Shown here: positions 1 to 10,860 of the stretch, piece after piece
Numbering within the stretch: the stretch's first letter is position 1
How the letters are laid out: each line of letters begins with the position of its first letter
Origin: Termitomyces sp. T153
Taxonomy: Eukaryota; Basidiomycota; Agaricomycetes; Agaricales; Lyophyllaceae
DNA: 64,000 nucleotides
Assembly (NCBI GenBank): GCA_018296165.2
Contig: JACKQL020000031.1
Location: 1-64,000, forward strand
Direction: 5' to 3'
Notes under the pieces: model-generated
The model's database searches: none
What the model saw: the letters and a program-made list of their open reading frames with translations, nothing else
What the model was told of the DNA's origin: nothing
Position numbers and translations under genes: made by a program

Positions 1-237
1 ATCACTTTCCAGCTTGAGAGCTCATGAGTAGCCTTTGCTGCATCCTATTTGCAGGATATTGCCTTTGACCATTATACAGTGCTACTCCAATTCGATCCAA
101 ACAACTCTGTACTCTCCAACTGGCTCACTTTCACTCAGGAATTCTCTAGTAAGTTTGGCATCTCTAATACTGTAGCAGAAGCAGAGGAAAACCTCTTCAA
201 CTTCCCAATGCGTGACAATGAGCATTTCATAACCTTT
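1..237 (+). pseudogene. Gag N-terminal part of the chromovirus
   Basis: Read in frame from base 1, this encodes a retrotransposon Gag segment with the family pattern of a helical stretch (VAFAASYLQDIAFDHY) followed by an acidic-to-basic stretch ending MRDNEHFITF. An in-frame TGA at 25-27 sits where related Gags have arginine. Homology stops after about 237 and resumes about 1 kb later at 1291 with the next part of the same domain, so the gene is interrupted rather than simply truncated. Only two CpG dinucleotides occur in this segment. It starts outside the window. Confidence 0.75.
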
Positions 238-1290
238 GATGAGCCCCAGTTATCGCTGAGCACTTTTTTCGGCAGTTTGGACTTAGCGGCAGCTGACTAC
301 TTCAAATTTGACACAAGTCACAACACTCAGCGCACAGGACTTAGCCCGAGGATTGGACCGAAGCACAAGACTCTAGCGACCACGAGACTTATCGATCATG
401 GGGAACATCATGCGAAGCCTGGAACTTGGGCCTGGACCATCAAGGCCTAGACCCCCTTGGTGACAATTATTAGCGACCTTAGCGATCCTGGCGACAAGAC
501 AGTGTTCCTTTACTATATATGGACATATTACCAGAAGCGTATTTTTGTTACTATCATTCCCCTTGTCGAGCTTACTGACATCCCCGAACGGTGTTCATAC
601 TTCAGGTATTGACATCGGACTCGTTCTCTTTTTGGTTCTTATTAGCAATTAGTTGTCGCCAAGGCTTCACCTATGACTTTTTACTTAGTTATGGGCTGAC
701 GCCTGGCACGCAACCTAAACAGAGTGGCAGACGCCGCTGCTAGGGGTGCTTAATTACTTACCTTCCCTTACTATACTTCGAAAACGTATAAATACTGCCT
801 GTACATAGACATCACCCCATCAAATTTTACCATCGAATCACCATCGTATCACTCCCCTATCTATAAGCTACCAGCTTAAAGGTTACATTTACCTCATCTC
901 TTTCCCTCATCTCGTCTTCGACCTTGGCTTAGTGACAAACCTCTTCAACTTTGACCTCGACTTAGTGTGGTACTGACTACGGGTGCCTATAAACATTATT
1001 TCAACTTAGTGACGCTAGCAATTGCGGCTAGCAACAAGTTTATGTTCGTCCTTCGATCTCAATTTTACTCTTACCGCTGTCTCTCTCCTTTATTCCCCCC
1101 GCCACCATTTCAGTTTTGCTGCGACTATCGTTAGCAGTGGCGATTCTTTTTGACTTCACTTCCACGCCACCACTTTTGCTCTAGTTCTCTGGGACGGTTA
1201 CTGACTCGCCCTCAACTATTAACTTCCTACTGCCAGCTACCCTATCTAGTGACAAGTGTTAGGTTTCCTGCACAGCACTAGGCGGCATAG
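238..1290. mobile_element. CpG-normal insertion inside gag, LTR- or promoter-like
   Basis: About 1.05 kb separates two consecutive parts of one Gag domain. Unlike the surrounding element it has ordinary CpG content, suggesting a younger or differently treated insertion. It holds a TATA-like TATAAATA (787-794), a pyrimidine-rich tract (about 1068-1111) and four spaced copies of a CTTAGTGAC/TCTAGTGAC-like word (928, 961, 1005, 1245), but no long open frame. This composition resembles a solo LTR or a promoter-bearing non-autonomous element. Clear TG...CA ends or an exact target-site duplication were not found. The two gag sides share a short imperfect overlap (encoding EHFITF on the left, EHITF on the right). 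The identity is an inference. Confidence 0.45.
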
Positions 1291-1900
1291 GAGCACATCA
1301 CCTTCATCATACAATTTAAATGGGAGGCCTACAAAACTGGATGGAATTATAATGCCCTCTGATTTGCCCTCCATTGTGCTCTGCCTCAGTGGATTAAGGA
1401 CATCCTTCATCTTGCACCCAAGCAAACTACCTACAATGGATATAATGCACTTGTTACCCAGGTCGACCAACATTACTGGGAAGATCAGAGTGAGAACATA
1501 GCACTCCAGACCTCATGGAACACCCCTGGCAACACCAACTAGCAGGCTGGAGCAACCAACAGCACTCACTCTTTGATCCCCATCAACCCTGCCAATCCCA
1601 CGCCCTGTTTCCCTCTAGGCTGAGGACCTTCCAGCACCATTTAACCCCTGGGACTGCATCCACCTGCCCAGCTCAATGCTGCCAACCTCCACGAGGCTCT
1701 GGAACCCCTGGACGCCAACCTTGATAACCTTGAAAACACTCCAGATTCTGCCAATGACCAGAAAGCTCTATGCATGAACAAGATTTGGGATAGGCCATAG
1801 ATCACCATACTGGAGAAAACTCAGAAGAGATGACAGAAAGAGAGCACATGCATCCTATGTGGTGAGCAGGGATACTTCTCCCCATCTCCTCTGACAACCC
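1291..1900 (+). pseudogene. Gag C-terminal part with mutated zinc knuckle
   Basis: The Gag domain continues with FKWEAYKTGWNYNAL, a TGA at 1360-1362 where arginine is expected, then IKDILHLAPKQTTYNGYNAL and VDQHYWEDQSEN, typical of fungal Gypsy Gag. A proline-rich linker follows with further stops. Near 1846-1890 a CCHC zinc knuckle is recognisable as CILCGEQGYFS, but the histidine of C-x2-C-x4-H has become tyrosine, which one C-to-T change explains. The part is non-functional as it stands. Confidence 0.75.
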
Positions 1901-2900
1901 TGTCCCCACATTAGTTGACAGTGGTGCCATGGATAACTTCATCGACGAATCCCTAATAGTGCTCACTCTCCAACACCTCCAATGCCTCCTCACTCCAATC
2001 CTCCTCAAGCTCTTTGACAGTACCCCACCCCTGCCAGAGATATCATACACTGCCTGGAGATGACTATGACATTTGCCAATGGACAACAGCAAGAACTCTG
2101 ACTATTTGTTACAAAACTACACCTCTCTGCCTCCATCATCTTAGGCTTCTCATGGCTCTGCTCCACCAATCCCTGCATTGACTGGCCCAGCCTCACCCTC
2201 CACCTTGACTGGGACAATCCAATCAACTCTGGACTAGTGCCCTTCAATGTCTCACCCCCCTCTGAGAACCCTAAGACTGCGATCAACCAACCCTGGACTC
2301 TTCCACAGCTTTGCTTGAGGTCTGCATAGTCATTCATCATCAATGTCTAACTTGACGGCTCACCCAAGGTCCTCTCCACCCTTATCAATAGCAGCACCTC
2401 TGGCACCTTCATCAGCAGTCAACTTGATCTCTGATGCAACAACCTCAACAAACCCCTCAAGCTCCAACTCTTTGACAGAAGCTCCACCATGACAGGAATC
2501 ACTCAGTACCATGACAACACCCTCACCCTCAACAATAACCTACAGTTTCAGGCCTGGCTTCTTGTCACCCAACTCCCCCCATCAACTCTGATTATGCTCA
2601 GACTTCTGTGGCTGCAAGACATCAACCCCAACATTAACTGAAAGAACCTTACCATGCAATTTCCCAGCCCTGAGGCAAGTCTAGCAACTGCCATCCCCCT
2701 CCATCTCCAGTCTATCTTGGGCCCCAACATCTCCAACTCCAGCATCAGCACTTCCAGAGCAACTCAAAGCCCCTCAACTTTCAACAGCAACTCAGAAGAT
2801 GAAGGAAGCACACCTCTGCCTCAGTCACCCTTGATCAAATCATGACAGCCACCCCCCAACATACCCTGGAATTGATACAAGGGCCCACAGTACTCCAATC
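1900..2900 (+). pseudogene. Aspartic protease region and linker of the chromovirus
   Basis: At 1908-1955 the reading TLVDSGAMDNFIDESL matches the retropepsin active-site motif (D-S/T-G-A) of Gypsy elements. The remaining protease fold is only partly readable in one frame (a later frame gives INWPNIN-like pieces around 2630) and stops interrupt it. The linker up to the RT is low complexity and CpG-free to the eye. It releases Gag and Pol products in living elements and is dead here. Confidence 0.6.
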
Positions 2901-3112
2901 AGCAATGCTCAACCCCTCTGAACAATTCTGACTCAACTGCTGCCACCCCATCACCCACCCCTGTCAACTCCAGAAACCTCAACATTAAAATCATTGGTGC
3001 CATCCCCTTTGCATGCATCTTACAAAATGGCACCCCCACCTTCCAGTTACAAATCACACCAGCCCTACCCAAGGAGCACCTCTGTGCAGAAACTACTCCA
3101 CCAGAGTGCAAA

Positions 3113-4510
3113 ATGGAGGAACAGATTCTATATGAAGTAGTTCCCCTAGAGTATCATGAATTCACTGACATGTTCTCTGAAGGGAGTGCCAAAGAACTTC
3201 CCCTGCACTGCTCCTACAACCACAAGATTGACCTTGAAGAAGGCGCCTTGCTCCCATTTGGCAAGATCTACAACATGTCCAAGATTGAGCTCCAGGTCCT
3301 GAAGGAATACCTCAACAACATGCTTGGTAAGAGCTTTATATGCCCAGTGATCTCTGCTGCTGGCACTCTGGTCTTGTTTGCTAAGAAGAAGGACAGATCA
3401 CTCTGACTCTGTGTAGATTACCAGGGACTCAACAAAGTCACTAAAAAGAACCAGTATCCCCTCCCCTTGATTGGAGACCTTGTTGACTGTCTCCACAGTG
3501 CCAAGATCTACACAAAGATTGATCTCCACTCTAGCTACAACAATGTCCAGATTCCTCTGAGACATGAATGGAAGACCACCTTTTGCACCCACTATGGCCT
3601 CTTTGAGTACTTCATAATGCCCTTCAGAATGACTAACTCTCCCACCACCTTCCAGTACTTCATGAATGACATCTTTCATGACATGAATGATGTTTTCATT
3701 ATTGTGTACCTGGATGACATATTGATATACTCAAATTCACTGGAGGAGCATCTGGAGCACATCTGCCACATCTTAGAATGACTCCAGGAGTACCACCTCC
3801 ATGCCAAACCCAACAAATGCTCCTTCCACATGACAGAGATTGAATACCTCAGAGTCATTGTCACTCCCAACAGCATGCACATGGACCCTGCCAAGGTTGA
3901 TGCTATACTCAACTGGCCCCCACCACAGAACATCAAGGAGGTACAGTCATTTCTGGAGTTTGCTAACTTTTATCACTGATTCATTGACAACTACTCCAGA
4001 ATCACTAAACCCCTCAACTGACTCATGCAGAAGGACACCTCTTGGGATTGGAACAGCAAGTGCCAAAATGTATTCCTCCTCCTTAAGAAGGCCTTCACCT
4101 CTGCTCCAGTCCTCTGCCATTTTGACCCCTCCCTGCCAATCGTGCTTGAATGCAACACCTCCAACTATGCCATCACTAGGATACTCTCCCAGTTGGACTC
4201 TAGAGGCAAGGATCTCTGTCCTGTTGCCTTCTACACCCATTTGATGATCTCTGTGGAACTCAACTATGACATCTATGACAAAGAACTCCTCATGATTGTC
4301 GAAGCCTTTCATCAGTAGTGGGCCTACCTCAAGGGATCCCTGCACTGCATTCAAGTCTACTCTAATCACAACAATCTGCAATACTTCATGACCATGAAGC
4401 AACTCAGCTACTGCCAAGCTCAATGGTCCAAAACCCTCTTGGAGTATGACTTCACCATCCACTATCACCCCAGATGACTCGGCATAAAACCTGATGCCCT
4501 CACTTGGAGG
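3113..4510 (+). pseudogene. Reverse transcriptase and RNase H of the chromovirus
   Basis: The segment reads through the RT core: [20 protein letters not shown] near 3407, a palm stretch ending in the YLDD catalytic motif (about 3706-3720), then KPNKCSFHMTEIEYL. RNase H follows with LECNTSNYAITRILSQLDS and NYDIYDKELLMIVEAF. Breaks are TGA stops at 3404-3406, 3779-3781, 3977-3979, 4019-4021 and 4475-4477, all at positions where relatives carry arginine, plus a TAG near 4317. The first RNase H catalytic Asp of the usual TDASDYA motif has become Asn. It converts RNA to DNA in active relatives and is inactive here. Confidence 0.85.
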
Positions 4511-4639
4511 TCCGTCATGTATCTGAAAAATTCATTTGAAACTAAGTGGAACATGTTCAACCATTGAGTAGTAATCCCTCCTGAACATCTACATGCCATG
4601 CTGATTTTAAATGAAGAAGGAATCCTCCACCAAATCAGA

Positions 4640-6062
4640 AACTCACTTTCAGACTCCTTCTTCACCCAGCACAACCCCTGCAACAACTTCACTCATGCTG
4701 TCTCCAGACCACTGCCTCCTGCTCTAAAGTGGATGAATCTATGCTCCAGACCACAAGTCCATTTGCCTTGACATACTCTGGCAACACCACGACCACAAGC
4801 TCTCTGGACATCCAGGAATTTGTAAGACCCTTCAGCTCATCTCCTGGACTTACTTTTGGCCAGAAATAAGAAGAATGTTATATGATATGTAAGGGCCTGC
4901 AAACCTTGTTTCTGGGCCAAGGTACCCTGCCACCACTCTCACAGATTATTGAAGCCCCTCCCCATCAGTCAGCGCTCCTGGTCCTCAATTTTGATGGATT
5001 ATATCATTGAACTCCCAGACTCTAAAGGTTTTGATGCAATCCTTGTCGTCATCTGCCACCTCACCAAGCAAGCCCTCTTCATTCTCTGCCACACCACTGA
5101 CAATGCTCTGGAGTTCACCAAACTATTCCTCAAACACATATTCTCCAAGCACAGACTCTCAAACAACATTATCTCTGACCACAGACCTCTGTTTGTATCC
5201 TATTTTTGGCAATCGCTATGCAAAGCACTTGAAATAAAGACCAATCTCTCCACCACTTATCACCCAGAGACTGACAGACAGACAGAATGAGTAAACCAGA
5301 TATTGGAACAGTATCTCCACCTCTATGTTAACTATTTACAGAACAACTGGCATACAGAACTCCCCCTCACCAAGTTTACCTACAACAATACACCTCATTC
5401 CATTACTGGAGTTTCCCCCTTCTATGCCAACAAGGGCTACAACCCCTGACTCATGCTATCCCTTAAGGATATCCCTTCCCATGTCACCCACAAAGTTGCT
5501 GAGGACCTCTGCTCCCTTCACCAGTTCCTCTGGAATGAAATCAGCACTGCCAATCAGGCCTACTCCAAACATGCTGATGCCTGATGTGACCCCATCCCCG
5601 ACTGGCCCCCCAGCACTTTGGTTTGGCTCAATCAACAAAATCTCAAGACCTAGAGGCCCTCTATCAAGCTCAATCACAAATGTCTCAGTTCTTTTAAAGT
5701 CCTCCAGAAGGTCTTCATGCACACCTACAAGCTTGACCTACTCCTGGGCCTGAAGAGCTTCCATCCCATGTTCCACATACAACTCCTTGAAAAACATGCT
5801 CCAGACCCCTTCCCTGGGCAATGCCCCAGTCAACCACCCCATGGAAGTTGAGGACAAATACCATTACAAGGTCAACCAAATCCTTGACTCCCATGTGGCC
5901 CATGGCTGACCCCAGTACTTGGTCTGCTGGAAGGGCTACAGACCTGAGGATGACATTTGGAAACTCCAAAGAAACCTCAATGGAGCCTCCAACAAACTCC
6001 AGGACTTCCATTAACAGCACCCCACCAAGCTCCAGGACCTCCAGGACTAGAAAATACAGAAT
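4640..6062 (+). pseudogene. Integrase and chromodomain of the chromovirus
   Basis: A zinc-binding HHCC region is recognisable (HDHKLSGHPGICKT near 4790; ACKPCFWAK near 4896). The integrase core follows with LMDYIIELPDSKGFDAIL, NNIISDHRPLFVSYFW and TTYHPETDRQTE. Stops TGA at 5288-5290 and 5447-5449 replace arginine codons. A C-terminal chromodomain (5829-6030) reads [16 protein letters not shown] with a TGA at 5907-5909 just before it. The chromodomain targets integration to marked chromatin in active chromoviruses. Frames shift several times across the segment. Confidence 0.8.
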
Positions 6063-6070
6063 GCATTAGT

Positions 6071-6869
6071 GGGCATAACCCCTGCCTCTAGATTCATCAG
6101 GGATTCAACTCCTATGAGTAACCCCCTATGTGTTTTTACTTACTCTCTCCTCATACAATTTCAAACCCCACATAATCTGCAGAATAGCAAGAAAGTGTCA
6201 TGTACAGAGCTATGAAATACAAAATCATACAAGGGAAATTGCAAGATGGCAAGAAAACAGGGCCTGACCCCTCCCTCACTCCCTCTCCTCATCTGGGACC
6301 CTCCACACCCTACCCCCAACCAAATCCACCTCCATCTGCACAACCACAATGGTGAGGACCTCTGGCTGCCCTAGCAATGGCTTCCCCATGTCAGTCGCTA
6401 TCTCCCACCACATTCTGGGGTCTGCTGCACTCCTCTGCTGATGCCCTGCCACAACTGCCCCATCTGCTAGAACTCCTGCTCCAACTCCAACAGGAGCTCC
6501 CCAGGCATCTATACCAATCCATCTTGTATCAAAGCATGCATGGCTAATGCCCTATCAAGAAGGACCTGGTGCTGACAGACCTAGTCTAAATGGCTCAGTA
6601 TCAGCGGGGTAAAAGGGGCAAGAAGTGGAGAAACTTACACATCACTCCTCTGCACCCTGAGGCTGCCTTGTTGGCCAGCCACTCCTCACACCACCTCCAT
6701 GCCTCTGCTCAGGCCCCCTCTGCCTCTGTGGCTCCTTGCTAGGCCTTCACCTGCTGCTCTGCCCCACCTCCAGCTGCCCTAGGCACTCCTGCAACCCCTG
6801 CACCTCCAAAAACCCTCCATGATCATGTGCATGGCCTCTCCCAACTTCTACTGCACTACATCCTGGTCC
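6071..6869. other. CpG-poor repeat-derived stretch, no gene recognised
   Basis: Proline- and leucine-coding low complexity on the plus strand and CpG scarcity continue from the element to the left. The 3' LTR of the chromovirus may lie here, but with no second copy in the window it cannot be recognised. I see no credible coding frame. Confidence 0.5.
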
Positions 6870-7779
6870 CTCCTCACCTCATCACGCTCCTGCTGGACTG
6901 TATCACAATCCCCTTTGACTCCCTGAATCTCCTCCTCATGTGACTCCAGTAGTCAGGACAATGCCTCTGCTCACTGCTGCCAGAATGTCTCAGAGACTGC
7001 TGGGAGCAGATGGGAGTCCCCACCAGAACTCCCCACCAGAACCTCTGGTACAGAGGAGTACACATGCAGTCCCAGAGGACCTGCCATCAACTCCTCCCCT
7101 TGTAGCTGCTTGCTTGGCCCCACCTCTGGCAAGGGGGATGCCCTTCATTTCTCCTTATCCCATGCCAACAGAGCCCTCTCCCTCTGCCCACCCTGCAGGG
7201 GCCCCACCTTCATCATGGGCTGCCCTGCACTTGCTTCACCCTTCACTCTGGACCCCCAACCTGACACCTTCCCCTTGTGCCCCTCAAGCAACTGTTCTGC
7301 TACCCATTCCACATCCCACCCCTGCTCCTCCACCACACAGGCTGTGTGCCAACTTAATAATATCAGGCACTTCTCATGCCTGGCATGGCAAGGAATGCAA
7401 ACAGAGGTGTCCCAACAGGACCCCTGCATCAGCTCCTCAAATTCACAATGTTCCCCACGGCAAGTGCAGAGAGTGCACTAAAACGTTAAATCAGCTTGGA
7501 ACTCTGCAAAAAATGCTACAAACTCACCAGGGCTTCCATTTTACACCATTCTAGGGTTGGGGGACCCCATGCTCACTCCACCACCTCCATGAACCTCTCA
7601 GGAGTCACATCTGCCTGGGCTACCCACAATGCCTCTGGGATAGCCATAACCTGCCCCAGGCCAAAGTTGGGCCTCAAGGAATGCCCCGCCAATGCTGAGG
7701 CAGGTGGCACTGGAACCATGCCTTGGGACAAAGCCCTGGAAGGGCCAGCCACTACAGCAGACAACTCTGTCAAACTCAA
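6870..7779 (-). pseudogene. Repeat-associated cysteine-cluster protein relic
   Basis: On the minus strand a broken frame runs from about 7779 (MSLTELSAVVAGPSRALSQG) through a cysteine cluster (about 7480-7370), with pieces CRGEHCEFEELMQGSCW, VCIPCHARHEKC and SWHTACVVEEQGWDVEWVAEQL. A glutamate/arginine-rich coiled-coil-like part follows near 7000-6900 (EEIQGVKGDCDTVQQERDEV). Genes with a C-x2-C...C-x2-C cluster followed by W-x-EEEGW and a coiled coil recur, often near repeats, in basidiomycete genomes; this reading is from memory of that pattern. Stops and shifts break it and CpG is depleted. Function unknown. Confidence 0.45.
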
Positions 7780-8339
7780 TCAACCATGATGGTACACAGA
7801 GGGACAGACTGGCACTTATGACTATGGTACATGTGTTTGATGTGACTGCAGTGAGAATTGGATTCCCCTGAGGAGGAGGGAGCAGGAGATGCTGATCACA
7901 ATGCAGATGGTACTGATGATGTTGGGAAATAAGCAGAGGATGACATTGCAAAGAGTTGGGGAACTCTGGAGTATGTCTGACCCTTTTTGTACTTCAAATC
8001 TCAAAGCAACAACAATCCATAACCTGTTATAATCTGAAGTGTAGGTCACCTGTGTATGAATCCTCAGTCACTCCATATAATAAACTGAATTGATGCACAC
8101 CTAATATAACAGTAAGTATGAATCTAGGATATGCATAAGTAAGATATTTGTGCTCACCCTCAGTCACTGCATGTGATCAACTGAGGGTGGCTAGTGTATG
8201 TTCATCATATATATGCTATTCTTATCCATTGTCACCCACTGTCTTTTCTGTCCTTTGGCAAAGCCTGGCCCTGAGTGGCCTTCCACCATTGTTTCCTCAT
8301 TTGTCAGCAATTCTGCTCACAGTGCTCATGTGTAGGATT
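7780..8339. other. CpG-poor spacer, no gene recognised
   Basis: Nothing coding is recognised. Two related 25-30 nt words beginning CCTCAGTCACT occur near 8061 and 8157, the second with a partial inverted copy (CCCTCAG...CTGAGGG). They may be terminal pieces of the neighbouring Helitron-like relic. Confidence 0.35.
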
Positions 8340-10110
8340 ACAACATAATGAGCCTTTGGGGATGGTAGCTGCCAGGCCCAATGCAAACAAGACTGCACTC
8401 ACTACTTGGTTTGAAGCCAATGCCAGATTTCCTAACAACGACACCACCTATCAAAGCTTTCCAACTAAGTCTGTCTATGAAGCTTTTGAAAGAACTTGGA
8501 AAGACAGGCAAAGAGGAACAAACAGCTGTTGGAAGGATGTACTTTGCTTTACTCAAACAGGGAGAAAGGTTCTACTTTAGGATGCTCCTGATAGTTGTGA
8601 CCAATGCAACATCATGGACTGATCTCAGAACAATCAATGGTCACACCTATCCTACTTACATGGAGGCATTCAAGGCCCTTGGTCTTTTGGATGGAGGCAC
8701 TGTCTTGCTGAAGCCACTCCAATCCAATCAGGATCAGCTTTCAGACAGCTCCATTGCACTATCTTATTCCACTGTGCTCCTGCCACTCCAGAGGCTCTAT
8801 GGGATGAATTCAAGCACTTCATTTGTGATGATCTTCAACACAGATTGGAAAATATCTGGCAGTACAGGAACAGAGTCTTTACTGATGAAGATGTCTATGA
8901 CTATGGCCTTCATCTGGTCAATGACAACTTGAAGAATCTTGGCAAGACTCTTCAAAACTTTCCCAACATGCCAGAACCTCAACAAGTTTGGAATGTGATT
9001 CCAGGTAAATTGGCCATTGTATGAATAATTGATATTAATACTGATCAGATAATTTTGGTAAATAGAGTTTTGCAGGAAGAAACTGATTATGATGTTGAGG
9101 AGTTGAAGATAAGAGTGGATGAAAATAAGGCCAAGTCCAATGGTGAACAACTGGGGGCTTTCAATGAAGGTATGAACTCTGTGGACAACAATCTGGACAA
9201 GATGATATTCATTCACAGTGCAGGTGGATGTGGCAAAACCTTTGTCTGCAAAACACTCTTGCCTCTGCCATTCAGGCCAATGGAGATGTGGCATTATGTG
9301 TAGTATCTTCTAGGATAGCTGTCTCATTGCTGGAGGATGGTAGAACTGCACACTCAAGGCTCAAAATCCCCATTCCTGTTCTGGATACATCTATTGTTAA
9401 TTATCAAGAGATGAACACATCTAGCTCAACTCTTACTCTGCATTAAAGTTGTCATCTGGAATGAACTCCCAATGTAACATAAAAATATCATTGACTCTGT
9501 TGAAGGGTTCAAAGATATCCTAGATAACAATGTTTCTTTTAGTGAAATGACTGTGATGTTTGGAGGAGATTTTTAGCAAACTCTTCCAGTCATCCAACAA
9601 GGGCTCAGGCAGCACATGATTTCTGCTTCACTCAATATAGGGAGACTTTGGGATCAGATTCAAGTTCACTGCTTGGTTCAAAACATAAGATTAGATCAGA
9701 CTCCTGATAATATTGCTCATGCAGCTTGGTTATTGGATGTTGGTGCTGGAAAGAATCTTGGGCCTGAAGAAACAGTACAACTTCCAAAAACTATGATCTG
9801 TGATGACAATATGATAATGGCCTGGTATTGTATCCAATGGAATATTGAGAGCCATTAGTTTGCCTTTGGCTAAATTGGCTCTCATCAAGATTGGTGGCCC
9901 TGTCATACTCCTCAGGAACCTGGATACAACTAAAGGACTTTGCAATAGAACAAGAATGATTGTCACTCACATGAGCACCTCAATGTCAGATCATCAGTGA
10001 AGATGCTAAGTTTGCAGGATCAATTGTTCTGATTGAAAGAATTAACTGGGATGTCTCTGGGATATATAGCCCACAGCATGTGTCTATGTTGGCTCACTGT
10101 GTGAAACAAG
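8340..10110 (+). pseudogene. Helitron/PIF1-type helicase relic
   Basis: Pieces read in two frames match the helicase half of fungal Helitrons. They are VGRMYFALLKQGERFYFRML, DLRTINGHTYPTYMEAFKAL, LWDEFKHFICDDLQHRL, then an intron-like gap near 9005-9052. The PIF1 ATPase follows with Walker A HSAGGCGKTF (about 9216-9243), a Walker B-like VVIWNELPM (about 9452) and FGGDF-stop-QTLPV (about 9560). A late motif ILLRNLDTTKGLCNRTRMIV (about 9907-9963) completes it. Walker B aspartate has become Asn and a TAG replaces an arginine. No Rep nuclease (HUH) part is visible, so the element is 5' truncated. Low CpG ends sharply near 10110. Confidence 0.8.
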
Positions 10111-10860
10111 CGGGATATGAAGATCGAGAAGAGTATTGAGGAAGGAGAGTGTTGTTGAAGCCGGAGTTTATTTTGCACGAGGCGTGAGTCTAACGGCTTG
10201 GTGTTTTTGCAGGCAAATAAAGTTTATTTGGTCGCCTTTGCTCTCTCACATGGCTCCCGAGAGAAAAATCCCAAGGGAGACCGGGCTCAAGCCGGCACAG
10301 GCAAAGTACTAAACGAGACATGTGCTAAATAACAGAAAGGGAATAGAAAGGAGAGGGGTAAGTGGATAAGAGGGGTGGGAGAAAACAAAAGCCGAGTCCA
10401 AAGGACTGACGAGCTCTGTGTGAGTACGGAAAGGAAGCAGGACGTATGTATTATAACAAACCTGACGAGCTCTGTGTGAGTACGGAAAGGAAGCAGGACG
10501 AGTTGGAAGTAAGGAGAAAATAACTATATATACGATGTCCGAACAGTGAGAATGAGAGACAATGGGCCATTATTGACAATGCTACAAAGCAATGTGATAT
10601 GGCCAGGGGACGCGACGCGTCGTGATCGAGGGTCGTGTCGCTTACATAGACCTCGATCAAATGTTTTTGATCGATTCATCGAACATTGGCAAATGCATCT
10701 TGGGCTGGGAAAGGCCTTGGATGGAGCATCGTTGAAATTTGGGGGACTGTTCCTGCCATAACAGTGAGCAGGAATAATGGTTGAAGTATCCATCTTTCCC
10801 ACAGCTGCATCCTAGAACAAGGAAAATGGACATTTCCAAGGGTATCATAGCTGAGGAAGT
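10111..10860. other. CpG-normal junction segment with direct repeat
   Basis: Ordinary CpG content returns abruptly at about 10110. The first 400 nt hold a 39-bp exact direct repeat (separate entry) and stretches with LTR-like composition, starting TGTTGTTGAAGCC near 10150. From about 10690 CpG becomes scarce again. No gene recognised. Confidence 0.4.
10406..10500 (+). repeat. 39-bp direct repeat, two exact copies
   Basis: Copies at 10406-10444 and 10462-10500 are identical by eye and 17 bp apart. Each begins CTGACGAGCTCTGTGTGAG and ends AAGCAGGACG. The spacer is AT-rich (GTATTATAACA). They could be the edge of an LTR or a slippage duplication. Confidence 0.85.

Larger units (their letters stand above)
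1..6070 (+). mobile_element. Degenerate Ty3/Gypsy chromovirus (5' end outside window)
   Basis: A long terminal repeat retrotransposon relic. In order it shows gag (1-237 and 1291-1890), an aspartic protease motif (about 1909), reverse transcriptase and RNase H (3113-4510), integrase (4740-5300) and a chromodomain (5829-6030). The gag-protease-RT-RNase H-integrase-chromodomain order defines chromoviruses. No frame stays open; in-frame TGA codons stand where the family has arginine. CpG is nearly absent: I count one CpG in 3001-3600. The left LTR lies outside the window, and I cannot delimit a right LTR after the chromodomain, so element length and age cannot be measured here. The protein order is certain; the outer boundaries are not. 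Confidence 0.9.

Noticed and set aside
6940..7554. 204-codon proline-rich plus-strand frame
   Set aside because: Composition follows CpG-free low complexity; the minus strand carries the recognisable cysteine cluster.
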